Shown here: positions 14,845-22,552 of the stretch, in pieces
How positions within the stretch are numbered: position 1 is the stretch's first letter
Layout of the letters: every line of letters begins with the position of its first letter
From: a virus
Virus record (IMG/VR): IMGVR_UViG_3300037245_000583
Location: 1 to 25,640 of that record
Strand: one strand, 5' to 3'
Length of the DNA stretch: 25,640 nucleotides
The notes under the pieces: model-generated
The model's input: only the letters and a program-made list of their open reading frames with translations
Told to the model about the DNA's origin: nothing
Databases searched by the model: none
Position numbers and translations under genes: made by a program

Positions 14845-15978
14845 TTAAGCTAAGTCAATCTGTATCTGACAACCAGTTACAGGATCAAGTTTAGCTGTGA
14901 AATCAAGTTCCTGCATGATATCAGTATCAATACCTGATGCAGCAACCGGGTTACTTGTAATCTTAGCACTTGGCACAGTAACTCGCAAGGCGTTACCTGC
15001 TGAATCTCTGAAACCAAAGGATATAGCAATATCTGTGTGGTTTAAGAATATGTCAAGTAGTGCTCTGTTTTTGAAGTATGCAGTAAGTGAGCCTGTTACC
15101 TCTAATTGGCCATACCCAATACCAACCGCATACTTGGTACATACTGCATCTTGCTGTCTAAGTTTGTTGTCAATAGACACACTTACTTTTTGGATAGGTG
15201 TGTCAGATACAGCACCGTCCACCTGCACACAGCCCATATCTGTAGTAGCATTGACAACCTCTGAAGAAGTAGGCGCGCCTAACGAGGACACGAAAGAAGA
15301 GTCGCCCACCTCCGCAGAAGTCCCCATAAACTCAAAATTAAGTGTAGCAATCTGTTTGGCAGTAGCTTCTACTGTCATTTTACCTAGACGCATACCTACG
15401 AATTTTTCATACACGCTCACATCATTAAAAGCTTTCTCAAAAGCAAAAGATGTTTGTGTCACTCCGTTCTTGATGGAAGTGCCTTTGATTGTGACTGTAT
15501 CACTAGCGTCTACCAAAGATGAGCTCACTTGCACTAAGTCGTCCGATGCACGTGCTACTACTAAGTGCCACCCATTATTGGAAGCTTCACTCGATCCTTG
15601 TACTTCTATATACTGACCGACCACTACATCGGCAAAAGCACCCACAGAAACTATATCACTACTGCTTGCCGTAAATGTCGCAGACCCCGAAAAGTCAGTA
15701 GTTGCACCTGGCAGACCACACAGAGCTGACTCAAAAAACTCATCATAGGTAGTCAAGGATAGTTCCCCGTCCACTGACCCGCCTGAACTAGCCCCTACCT
15801 CAATAACATCAGAAATGTTACGGTCAGACCTAATCTCTTTTGAAGTCTCAGTAGCTTTATCTACTACTAAGGACTCACTTGTTAATCTCATAGTAGTGGC
15901 GCTTGTCAAATCGCCATCACCGAAAACAGTCTCTTTTGCATATGCAATTCCGACTCTATTTGATTCTGCTAAACTCAT
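14845..15978 (-). CDS. Major tail tube protein (phage tube family 2 type)
   Basis: A protein of 377 residues, with the ETVFG segment near residue 17, LRLTSESL, an SDRNISD block, GGSVDGELS and YDEFFESAL at the positions expected of the Phage_tube_2 family. These proteins polymerise in rings as the tail tube around the tape measure. A Ser/Ala-rich stretch at about 95-165 looks like an added domain or loop, possibly surface exposed (it contains IEVQGSSEASNNGW). AGGAG lies six bases before the ATG, one of the strongest sites in the operon, which suits a protein made in large amounts. It is followed by the frameshifted chaperone gene. Confidence 0.88.
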   Translation of the reverse strand: MSLAESNRVGIAYAKETVFGDGDLTSATTMRLTSESLVVDKATETSKEIRSDRNISDVIEVGASSGGSVDGELSLTTYDEFFESALCGLPGATTDFSGSATFTASSSDIVSVGAFADVVVGQYIEVQGSSEASNNGWHLVVARASDDLVQVSSSLVDASDTVTIKGTSIKNGVTQTSFAFEKAFNDVSVYEKFVGMRLGKMTVEATAKQIATLNFEFMGTSAEVGDSSFVSSLGAPTSSEVVNATTDMGCVQVDGAVSDTPIQKVSVSIDNKLRQQDAVCTKYAVGIGYGQLEVTGSLTAYFKNRALLDIFLNHTDIAISFGFRDSAGNALRVTVPSAKITSNPVAASGIDTDIMQELDFTAKLDPVTGCQIQIDLA

Positions 15979-15979
15979 C

Positions 15980-16408
15980 TTATTCTCCTAAGATATCATA
16001 ATTGTAATCTACTGCGATCATCGCGCCGAACCAGTTGCCCAGTTTCGGTAGTCCACCCCCCTCTTCAAGGTGAGGAGGGTCAACGTCAAAAAGTTTAAGG
16101 CCGTCAAACCTCTTACCCCTAAAATATAGCCTAAGTGACTCGGCTTTGTCCAATATATCTGATATTGGTGTGCTGTTTGGTGCGACTATATGTACCACTG
16201 CTGATCCCATCTCTCTATAGAGATTTGAACCTGGAGTGCCTAGTGACCTAGCTTGCTCAACTGATGCTGTGTATTGGACTCCGACAAACATACCTGTTTT
16301 CACACTCGGAGGGCTGAAAGCCGTGGGGTCATATATCTGAACAAGGGGCAGCTCACCCCATATACCTATCTGTTTAGCAAATTCTGCTCTTACTTCTTTA
16401 CTACTCAT
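15980..16408 (-). CDS. Tail terminator / tail completion protein
   Basis: A protein of 142 residues in the slot just before the tube protein gene. It has an N-terminal helix, then a strand-rich region with MFVGVQYT, GSAVVHIVAPN, a helix with DILDKAESLRLYFRG, and a final strand pair ending MIAVDYNYDILGE. This pattern fits the gpU/DUF4128-type proteins that cap the tail tube and join it to the head. Its start overlaps the previous stop by ATGA, and its stop is 1 bp from the tube protein start region. The assignment rests on fold pattern and place in the operon. Confidence 0.7.
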   Translation of the reverse strand: MSSKEVRAEFAKQIGIWGELPLVQIYDPTAFSPPSVKTGMFVGVQYTASVEQARSLGTPGSNLYREMGSAVVHIVAPNSTPISDILDKAESLRLYFRGKRFDGLKLFDVDPPHLEEGGGLPKLGNWFGAMIAVDYNYDILGE

Positions 16409-17148
16409 AGTTTAGTCCCTGACGAGAACGCAATCCTTATCATAGGATATCTATTCTGTTTACTTGTGCCTGCGCTCTTACCTCTTGTAACTCTAACAGT
16501 ACGAGCACTTTCCATAGTCCTAAATGTATATTTTATAAACGCAGTATTGCCATACTGTTGTTTTAAAAGTCTTGCTACTAGCCTGTACACACCCTGCGGT
16601 GCTTGAGATGACTGAGGCTTACGCTTACGAGGCGTACCTTTCTTAGTCCTTCCTCCTCCTGCTATATCATACCCCTCCATCTTACGTGCATATTCTGACA
16701 CGTTGACAAGCTGGATTATGTCATCCGGACTTAGTACAATCTGATCTATGGCATGGAGTGGCAACTCTTTGCCATTTACCATTATTATATGGTTCAGCAT
16801 GTAAGTACCGTATTTAACTGGTGATACTTTCCTAAGCAATGTAACTGCTTTCTGAACTATCTCAGGCATGCCGGCTTTACGCACAAAGCTCACTACTCCA
16901 TAGTCTTTAACTGAAGCTAAAGCTAGGTCGTATTTTTTATCAACAACAGTACGATAGTCAGTCTTCTTATGCGGAAACTCACGCCTGTTAGTAAGTCTCT
17001 TCCTCTCATCTTCAATAAGCTGTACTTGGTACCCTCGTATCTCTTCCGTGGACCATTCAGTAAAGTCATCACTCTCTAAAATGGTTACATTCTTACCTAG
17101 AGAGTGAGCCTTAAACTTATGCTGTTGCCTTGGGAATGCGTAATCCAT
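16405..17148 (-). CDS. Neck / head-tail joining protein, HK97 gp10-like position
   Basis: A protein of 247 residues from the ATG at 17148, which lies 1 bp after the previous stop; an in-frame GTG at 17169 would add seven residues and cannot be ruled out. It is very basic, with many Lys/Arg, especially at about 163-185 (Gly/Arg/Lys-rich linker) and at the C-terminus. No catalytic motif is seen. Position between the head closure gene and the tail terminator suggests a neck or minor tail component. The length is greater than that of usual gp10-like proteins (about 130-150), so there may be an extra N-terminal domain. The function is inferred from order. Confidence 0.6.
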   Translation of the reverse strand: MDYAFPRQQHKFKAHSLGKNVTILESDDFTEWSTEEIRGYQVQLIEDERKRLTNRREFPHKKTDYRTVVDKKYDLALASVKDYGVVSFVRKAGMPEIVQKAVTLLRKVSPVKYGTYMLNHIIMVNGKELPLHAIDQIVLSPDDIIQLVNVSEYARKMEGYDIAGGGRTKKGTPRKRKPQSSQAPQGVYRLVARLLKQQYGNTAFIKYTFRTMESARTVRVTRGKSAGTSKQNRYPMIRIAFSSGTKL

Positions 17149-17149
17149 G

Positions 17150-17473
17150 CTACCCAAACGTCCTGACACGATACCCTACTGATGTAGAGCTCTCCCAAAG
17201 AGGTGAGATTTCATTTATGGTACGCTCAACCCCACCAGCGTCTTGTATGACATCATTTACTTTAGGCAGGGCTGTACCATCGAACTCTTTGGCGTCATAC
17301 CAATATTCTTGTTGTTCCTGCTGTAGGTTCCCGAGCGTTTGCTCCGGGTGGTTAGTCCTAAAATCTCTAGACGCAGCTTTAAATACAAACTCTGTATTCT
17401 CAGGCACACGATAAAGAGTGACCTCACGACTGTTGCGCGATATCACTCTTTGGAAGGAGGGTATTATGCTCAT
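17150..17473 (-). CDS. Head closure / head-tail adaptor protein
   Basis: A protein of 107 residues placed right after the connector gene, sharing an ATGA overlap with it. The sequence is short and beta-rich, with an N-terminal RVISRNSREVTLYRV segment, a Tyr/Trp-containing central turn and a closing strand (SVGYRVRTFG). This fits the stopper or closure proteins of SPP1/HK97-type phages that seal the packaged head and receive the tail. No single signature motif is present, so order is the main evidence. Confidence 0.6.
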   Translation of the reverse strand: MSIIPSFQRVISRNSREVTLYRVPENTEFVFKAASRDFRTNHPEQTLGNLQQEQQEYWYDAKEFDGTALPKVNDVIQDAGGVERTINEISPLWESSTSVGYRVRTFG

Positions 17474-18051
17474 ACTAAGGCCTTACTTGATACATAACCA
17501 TCCAATATAGGCATATAAGGGCCTAACAGAGGATTGTCATCAAAAGCTTTTGACCTTTCATAGATATAGTTGGCCACATCAGGAATACCCTCTGAGCGAA
17601 TACGTCTAGTGGGGTCATTTATGAACTTGTTCGCGTACCTAGAATGTACCAGGTCTGAAACTACTCGCTGTATGTCAGCAGGTATAGGATCATAACCACC
17701 GATATATTCAATGTCAACGCTGTCGTAGTCACAGAACGCACCCTCTTTTAGTGATAATGTACCGCTCTCGCGAATAATCTTAACCGGAGTATCAGAGAGG
17801 TCAAGTGCATCTCCGTCTAAAGTAACTGACACTAACGACTCGATAGGGTAACTGTTAGTGATAACAGTCAGCCCATCGTGGTAGTCGAGTACGTCAGTAT
17901 AGGTTGCTTTGGTGAACTCTCTAGCACAGTATTTCTCTACAATAGCAGACATAGACGTAAGCTCATTAGTGAGATACGCGTCATCATCTGTATTGCCAGG
18001 ATCAATGCCTAGTAAGGCCTTCATTTGTTCGAGAGATACTAATAGTGCCAT
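17470..18051 (-). CDS. Head-tail connector (gp6-like adaptor)
   Basis: A protein of 193 residues. The N-terminus (LVSLEQMKALLGIDPGNTDD, then a helix with IVEKYCAREF at about 36-45) is characteristic of the phage head-tail connector family that forms a ring under the portal. A beta region with LDYHDG and YPIESLVSVTLDG follows, then IEYIGGYDPIPADIQRVV, a pattern shared by gp6-like adaptors. The order capsid, small protein, connector, closure is the usual one. It lies 3 bp after the small protein gene and overlaps the next start. Confidence 0.85.
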   Translation of the reverse strand: MALLVSLEQMKALLGIDPGNTDDDAYLTNELTSMSAIVEKYCAREFTKATYTDVLDYHDGLTVITNSYPIESLVSVTLDGDALDLSDTPVKIIRESGTLSLKEGAFCDYDSVDIEYIGGYDPIPADIQRVVSDLVHSRYANKFINDPTRRIRSEGIPDVANYIYERSKAFDDNPLLGPYMPILDGYVSSKALV

Positions 18052-18054
18052 TGA

Positions 18055-18312
18055 TTACCCCATAGCCTTAAGTGCTTCGTTTTCTTCTTTAAGTGCTTTA
18101 ATTTCGTCTGCCATAGCTTTCTCAGACAGACCTACTAAATCACCCTTATATTCTTCTACAAAGCCCGCTTTAAGTAGCTCTGCTACCTGTAATGGCTTTG
18201 GTAAGTCTTTCTGCGTTACAATGTCACCTGCTTGGAATATGCCCATCTTTGAACTACCGAAAGATGTAATAACCTTAACTCTTATCTCGACTGGTGCTGT
18301 CTTCTTAGCCAT
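18055..18312 (-). CDS. Small capsid-adjacent protein with C-terminal coiled coil
   Basis: A protein of 85 residues between the capsid and connector genes. The first 55 residues resemble small phage proteins with a Val-rich strand, a FQAGDIVTQ turn and a helix with LLKAGFVEEY. The last 25 residues form a heptad-like coiled coil (EIKALKEENEALKAMG). Such genes are common after HK97-type capsid genes and may encode minor head components, but I know of no proven role. It is the first gene after the capsid terminator and has AGGGGG as ribosome site. Confidence 0.7.
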   Translation of the reverse strand: MAKKTAPVEIRVKVITSFGSSKMGIFQAGDIVTQKDLPKPLQVAELLKAGFVEEYKGDLVGLSEKAMADEIKALKEENEALKAMG

Positions 18313-18328
18313 GTGGCCCCCTGAAAGT

Positions 18329-18363
18329 AAAAAAGCCTACCTCACACTAGGCAAGGTAGGCTT
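18329..18363 (-). terminator. Hairpin terminator after the major capsid gene
   Basis: On the minus strand a 10-bp perfect stem (18363-18354 with 18342-18333) and an 11-base loop run into TTTTTACTTT. It lies 14 bp after the capsid stop codon. Partial termination here would let the capsid gene be expressed above the downstream connector and tail genes. Confidence 0.85.
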
Positions 18364-18376
18364 AAGTGTTTTATGC

Positions 18377-19549
18377 TTATGCGATTACTAGTTTCTTAAT
18401 AGCTTCGTTAATAAGAAGTTTAGCATCTACACGCTCTTTAACTAAGAACCCAACTTGACCTGATACAGCGTAAAGTTCGTTCATGCGTTGCATAGAGCGT
18501 TTTGCTCTGTCAGCGATGATATACTCTTTAAAGTCACCGAACAATACTGCCGCGTTACCCGTTGCAACATCAGCCATTTGATCATTGTAGTAAACTTCTT
18601 TACCAAGTAATGTATCAGAAGCACCTGCTTTAACACCTGGCTGCCAAATGTATTGACCGTTAGAATCTTTAAGTAGGTCAAGTGACAACTTAGCAGTTTT
18701 GTTCATCATGAACTTACCGCGTGATGCGTAGCCAGTTTTAAGCGATGCTTCGAGGTTTTTGATGTCATCAAAAGAGATAACATTAGCTACCGCAGAAGTG
18801 TACCCTAGCTCCGCAGAAGTAACTACACCTGTAGGTTTACCTGAACCGTCACCTGTTGTCATAGCTACTTCTTCAAGTAGTCCTAACTGCTTACCAAATG
18901 CGTAACCAATGTAGTTAACCATGTCAGAGATACTGTCTTGCAACAACTCATCAGAGATTTTAATCAATGAAGTAGCTTTGTATGCGTCAATTTGCTTACG
19001 AGTGAATGTAGGAGTAGTCTCAGTAGAATTACCTTCTTCAGCAGTCCAAAGAGCTGTACCGATAGCATCTTCAAGAGTGAATTGCTCAGAAGACTTAGTA
19101 GTGATAACACGACCTACTCTACGCATCACATTATTCTCTTCTAACTTCTTAAGAATAGCAGCGTTAAGCTTAGTTGGAACAGTGAAACCACCGTTCTCAT
19201 CAGTACCGACAGTCAATGAGTTCATAAACTCAGTCGGAGTATTAACTCCTTGACGTGCCATTGCTTGAAAGGCTTCCATGTAGCCATCAGAGCTGAAAGC
19301 GTTAACACTCTCGATAATGCCTGATGCGCCATGTCCTGACTGAGCTTTCTCAGCGTCAGCTTGGATAGATGCTTCTAGATTCTCAAGGTTTGTGAGGTTT
19401 TCAATCTCAGTACCTAAAGTCATAGCGTCTTTAGACATCTGATGTGCTGCCTCAATCTGCTCAGGGCTAGAAAGTTTGTTTTCGATAGTTGCGCGAGCGT
19501 CTAGTACAAGTTTATTGCGCTCGGCTACAAGTTTTTGGATTTTAGACAT
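18377..19549 (-). CDS. Major capsid protein, HK97 family
   Basis: A protein of 390 residues, typical of HK97-fold capsid precursors. Residues 1-100 are helical and charged (the delta or scaffold domain), probably removed by the protease encoded just upstream. From about 105 the family core follows: LTVGTDENGGFTVP, VMRRVGRVI, LWTAEEGNSTETTPTF, ISDELLQDS and DGSGKPTGVV. The ending with LFGDFKEYIIADRAKRSMQRM is typical of the P and A domains. Cleavage is inferred, not seen. AAGGGGA is the ribosome site. Its transcript is likely trimmed by the terminator at 18329-18363. Confidence 0.95.
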   Translation of the reverse strand: MSKIQKLVAERNKLVLDARATIENKLSSPEQIEAAHQMSKDAMTLGTEIENLTNLENLEASIQADAEKAQSGHGASGIIESVNAFSSDGYMEAFQAMARQGVNTPTEFMNSLTVGTDENGGFTVPTKLNAAILKKLEENNVMRRVGRVITTKSSEQFTLEDAIGTALWTAEEGNSTETTPTFTRKQIDAYKATSLIKISDELLQDSISDMVNYIGYAFGKQLGLLEEVAMTTGDGSGKPTGVVTSAELGYTSAVANVISFDDIKNLEASLKTGYASRGKFMMNKTAKLSLDLLKDSNGQYIWQPGVKAGASDTLLGKEVYYNDQMADVATGNAAVLFGDFKEYIIADRAKRSMQRMNELYAVSGQVGFLVKERVDAKLLINEAIKKLVIA

Positions 19550-19558
19550 AATGTCCCC

Positions 19559-20257
19559 TTATTTGATAGCCTGTAATTGGCAATTTGTGAGGTTTCTTAA
19601 GACCTCGGCTCTAACACTATCGGTCGTGTCAGTGTTTTGAGGCTTTTCTTTGCTACTCATAGTCGCAAAGCCTTTGGCTACAGCGTCTTCAGCAGAAAAG
19701 AAAGTCTCGTCATCCATGTAATCAGTAAGCTCTTGAGAGCTTAGTCCGGTTGCATTTTCGTAAATTTTAACTAAGTCACCAGTGATACTCTCAACTAAAT
19801 TGGCAGTCTCACGTAAAGCTCTATGGTCTCCTCCTGCAAAAACGCTTGCATTATGGATCATAAACCTAGTACCAGTGGCCATTTCAGGCTTATTACTGCC
19901 ACCAAGTGCAATAATAGAGGCAATAGAAGCAGCAAGACCAGTAACTTTAACATTGATGTCACCTTCATGGTCCTGCATAGCGTTGTATATAGATAGACCA
20001 TCAAATACGCTCCCACCGGGTGAGTTAACATGCATTGTAATAGCTTTGCCTTTTGACTCATGTATGGCTTTTACCACAGTAGAAGCATCAAGCCCATAAA
20101 ACCCATTGATCGCATCATCAATATATAAATCAACAGATCCGTCTTCATTAGACTCAGCTTTAACCTCTTTGAGGTCAACTTTAGGCGAGTTGCCTGACGT
20201 AGAAGCTTTTAGGGCCTCTACCCCTGACCAAAACGCTTTATCTCCGATCTTATTCAT
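19559..20257 (-). CDS. ClpP-like prohead maturation protease
   Basis: A protein of 232 residues of the ClpP/S14-type family used as head protease. NSPGGS (78-83) forms the oxyanion-side loop. The nucleophile is Ser111 in GLAASIAS, and the His is His135 in RFMIHNA. The third triad position aligns with Glu184 just before FFSAEDAV, where bacterial ClpP has Asp, so an acidic residue is kept. It should trim the capsid delta domain and portal during prohead maturation. It overlaps the portal gene by 8 bp and has a strong GGGGGAGGA site. No fused scaffold domain is seen, in agreement with the capsid protein carrying its own helical N-terminus. Confidence 0.92.
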   Translation of the reverse strand: MNKIGDKAFWSGVEALKASTSGNSPKVDLKEVKAESNEDGSVDLYIDDAINGFYGLDASTVVKAIHESKGKAITMHVNSPGGSVFDGLSIYNAMQDHEGDINVKVTGLAASIASIIALGGSNKPEMATGTRFMIHNASVFAGGDHRALRETANLVESITGDLVKIYENATGLSSQELTDYMDDETFFSAEDAVAKGFATMSSKEKPQNTDTTDSVRAEVLRNLTNCQLQAIK

Positions 20258-21515
20258 TGTTGTCCTCCCCCGAGGTATCTGTCTTAGTCATATCTTTCTC
20301 TTTATCAGGGTTTTGCAAGTTATCTAAGTTATCTACAGAAGCCATGTTCTGCTGAATGTATAGTTTGTCTGCACCCTCATCATCAAATCTAGGTAAATTC
20401 ATGTCTTTTCGGGCTTCATTAGGAGTCATAAGACCTCCCTGCACCATATTTCTAAGGAATTTAGATGTGGAATCTAGATCGCCTCTAGTTAAAGACTTGA
20501 AGTTGTGGTTAAATACATATTTTCTTGTGTCACTGAACTTAAGGAGCTGGTTTCTCCATGCGTGTTCAAATCTCTCAGCTAGTGGCCTAAGACCAAAATC
20601 AACAAAAGATAGATGCTGCTGCTCTGCAGTAGAGTAAGTAGAATCCATAGTCTGCTGTATCATAGCAGGAGGTACATTGAATATCCTACAAACGTCAGCT
20701 ACTTGGAATTTACGAGACTCTAGAAACTGAGCATCAGTATTACTCACGTTCATGGCACTAAATTCCATGCCCGCATCAAGTGCTATAGTTTTCCAAGCAT
20801 TTAATTTGCCAGCTGCTCTATCGTCGAACCTTTTCTCTACGTTCTTAAGGGACGTCGGAGATATTTTCTTTTCGGTAGTTATTACACCACCTGGCATAGC
20901 TCTACGCTTACCAAAGGATTGATCTTGATGCTCTGACATAGACATGTCTATGGATATAACCTCCGCACCAAATGCAAGAGGCGATATTGGAGTAGTTATG
21001 TCAGAATATAAGCCGCGTACGTGTAGCATATCAGACTGGTTAACAGTGCGAATAGATTGATCCGTAGGGTCTGTGACATGATATTTCAAGGCTCCGCTCG
21101 GTAGCATTTCTAACTGGACATTACCAGCGGGGATAGGAACCAGTCCTGTTACGTCCCCTCTACTATCTCGGAATATGCGAGCATAAGCTGCGCCCCTCAA
21201 AACTAAATTATACGCCATTATCTCTTTGAAGGAAAAGGCGTCTTGCCACCTATTTGCACGTACATTAAGCACATACCAAATAGAGGGGTCTTTTGTGTTT
21301 GTTAAGAAGTCATCTTCGTCTACTTCAGCAAGATTCACCGGCATAGAAGCCATAGCAGAAGATATGAGCCTGACACACGCAGAAACAGCAGACTGCCTCA
21401 TAGCGGTCTGCTCAGTAACTACATTGACAGCACCGCTTAAATCAAAGTCGTCGCCGTACACGTCTGCAGTAGTTATCGCGTTGTAGATACGCTTAATTGG
21501 TGAAAATATGCCCAT
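20250..21515 (-). CDS. Portal protein, HK97 family
   Basis: A protein of 421 residues, normal for the HK97-type portal that forms the dodecameric DNA channel. Typical blocks are VSACVRLISSAMASMP (about 44-59), the YNLVLRGAAYARI segment, the MPGGVI turn, and FQVADVCRIFNVPPAMI with the following STAEQQHLSFVDFGLRPLAERFE (about 270-320). The C-terminus is acidic and probably flexible. It begins the head gene series, 6 bp after a VRR-NUC gene rather than after a terminase gene. Its ribosome site is weak (GAGA), suggesting coupling with the upstream gene. Confidence 0.95.
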   Translation of the reverse strand: MGIFSPIKRIYNAITTADVYGDDFDLSGAVNVVTEQTAMRQSAVSACVRLISSAMASMPVNLAEVDEDDFLTNTKDPSIWYVLNVRANRWQDAFSFKEIMAYNLVLRGAAYARIFRDSRGDVTGLVPIPAGNVQLEMLPSGALKYHVTDPTDQSIRTVNQSDMLHVRGLYSDITTPISPLAFGAEVISIDMSMSEHQDQSFGKRRAMPGGVITTEKKISPTSLKNVEKRFDDRAAGKLNAWKTIALDAGMEFSAMNVSNTDAQFLESRKFQVADVCRIFNVPPAMIQQTMDSTYSTAEQQHLSFVDFGLRPLAERFEHAWRNQLLKFSDTRKYVFNHNFKSLTRGDLDSTSKFLRNMVQGGLMTPNEARKDMNLPRFDDEGADKLYIQQNMASVDNLDNLQNPDKEKDMTKTDTSGEDNNE

Positions 21516-21521
21516 TAGTTC

Positions 21522-21896
21522 TCAACTCAAAGATAAGTACTCTTCTAATATAGACCATGCTTGCTCTTTTGTCAAAGCAATTTCACATAAATATCCGACT
21601 TTGCTCAGACTAGCCATGATTCTTTTTTGGTCTTTGGACACAACACCTTTGCCATCAGGCCTTTTAAACTCAATAAGCAGGCCACAGTACATAGAATTAG
21701 GATAGAGCATAATCCAATCAGGTATTCCTTTCTTCCCGCCTTCTTTCTTGATCCTAACCGCTTCCTTGATGTCACGTTTCCCTCCATTAGGTACTGCAAA
21801 CCAGTAGTCGTTAAGCTCAGGCTTAATGCATTTAAGCATATTGATAAATCCGCACTGCTCTCTGTGTTCTGTATGTGTTGGTTTCTTTTTCATCAT
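21522..21896 (-). CDS. VRR-NUC domain nuclease (PD-(D/E)XK fold)
   Basis: A protein of 124 residues, almost entirely one VRR-NUC domain. PNGGKRD (36-42) and the loop GKKGIPDW (54-61, with catalytic Asp60) are followed by LIEFKRPDG (74-82, Glu76 and Lys78 as the E-x-K pair), the GVVSKDQ block with Gln90, and GYLCEI. Stand-alone VRR-NUC proteins in phages are thought to cleave branched DNA such as Holliday junctions before packaging. Here it stands first in the structural operon, right before the portal. ATGATG at the start gives two possible starts three bases apart, and no strong ribosome site is visible. Confidence 0.88.
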   Translation of the reverse strand: MMKKKPTHTEHREQCGFINMLKCIKPELNDYWFAVPNGGKRDIKEAVRIKKEGGKKGIPDWIMLYPNSMYCGLLIEFKRPDGKGVVSKDQKRIMASLSKVGYLCEIALTKEQAWSILEEYLSLS

Positions 21897-21907
21897 ACCT
21901 ATACAAT

Positions 21908-21937
21908 AGAAAAGCCCCTCGAATTACCAAGGGGCTT
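21908..21937 (-). terminator. Hairpin terminator in the leader of the structural operon
   Basis: On the minus strand an 8-bp GC-rich stem (21937-21930 with 21919-21912) and a 10-base loop are followed by TTTTCTATTG. It lies downstream of the small acidic gene at 21996 and of the promoter at 21981-22009, and about 15 bp before the VRR-NUC start. Confidence 0.75.
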
Positions 21938-21980
21938 CAACCAACGAACACAGGAAGGAAGGTAACTGCATTGCATCATA

Positions 21981-22009
21981 ATACTACTTAACTAATCAAA
22001 CATTGTCAA
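21981..22009 (-). promoter_or_regulatory. Sigma70-like promoter upstream of the structural operon
   Basis: On the minus strand a perfect TTGACA (22009-22004) is 17 bases from TAGTAT (21986-21981, four of six). It overlaps the end of the small acidic protein gene. Transcription would start near 21974, about 40 bases before the terminator hairpin. Confidence 0.6.
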
Positions 22010-22262
22010 CCCCATATACATATAGAGGGGTGTGAGGTCCTAGATACGCACCTTCGATATTATATGCCAGGTGCTCCAGCGCATCAGAAAACTCCATTTC
22101 CATTTCCTCATCTTCTATCATAGACTGTAGCATCTTGTCTGCATTATACACAACTCTCATCTCAGGGTGTGACACCATACCCAATATGCAATCGTCGTAC
22201 CCATCGCAAAACAATACTCCTTCTTCACCTTCACAAAACTCTTCTGCTTCTTCTCTAGTCAT
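21996..22262 (-). CDS. Small acidic phage protein
   Basis: A protein of 88 residues, strongly acidic, with Asp/Glu clusters at about 3-15 and 50-57. The C-terminal part, DALEHLAYNIEGAYLGPHTPLYV, resembles a short block found in small unknown phage proteins near replication genes. No function is known to me. Its start overlaps the previous stop as TAATG, so it is coupled to the replication transcript, of which it is the last gene before the terminator. A highly acidic protein of this size could act as a DNA mimic or a protein inhibitor, but nothing in the sequence shows that. Confidence 0.7.
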   Translation of the reverse strand: MTREEAEEFCEGEEGVLFCDGYDDCILGMVSHPEMRVVYNADKMLQSMIEDEEMEMEFSDALEHLAYNIEGAYLGPHTPLYVYGVDNV

Positions 22263-22552
22263 TACATGCCTCCTGTAGGACTAACCAAAATTGGTTTCTT
22301 AAAATAGTTTTTGTAGTGCTCTAGCATAGCTGATATGTTTGCTTCTGCTCCTACTTCAGATACATCCAAATATGCGCCTATCAATCGAGATAGTAGGTCC
22401 CTATTGTAGACAAAGGCACCTGTCTCGGTGTCAACTCCTATTAAAGCATCATCGAACATGTCAGGCAGTCTTACTGGCTTGGCATATACATTTTGCATTT
22501 TCAATTTACTGGAAGCTATTTTCTTAGCTCTGTTTTCGTCCCATTCTAACAT
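22262..22552 (-). CDS. Small hypothetical protein of the replication operon
   Basis: A protein of 96 residues from the ATG at 22552, which overlaps the primase stop (TAATG) and has AAGGAG upstream; a GTG at 22561 would add three residues. It begins MLEWDENRAKKI, with a basic first third, then GVDTETGAFVYNRDLLSRLIGAYLD in the middle and a final helix with KNYFKKPIL. No domain is recognised. Coupled expression with the primase-helicase suggests a replication accessory role, which is inference only. Confidence 0.7.
   Translation of the reverse strand: MLEWDENRAKKIASSKLKMQNVYAKPVRLPDMFDDALIGVDTETGAFVYNRDLLSRLIGAYLDVSEVGAEANISAMLEHYKNYFKKPILVSPTGGM

Noticed and set aside
14897-15616. Long plus-strand open frame (239 codons) opposite the tail tube gene
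   Set aside because: It is fully antisense to a conserved tube protein and Ser/Thr/Pro/Ala rich, as expected from a shadow; no operon context.
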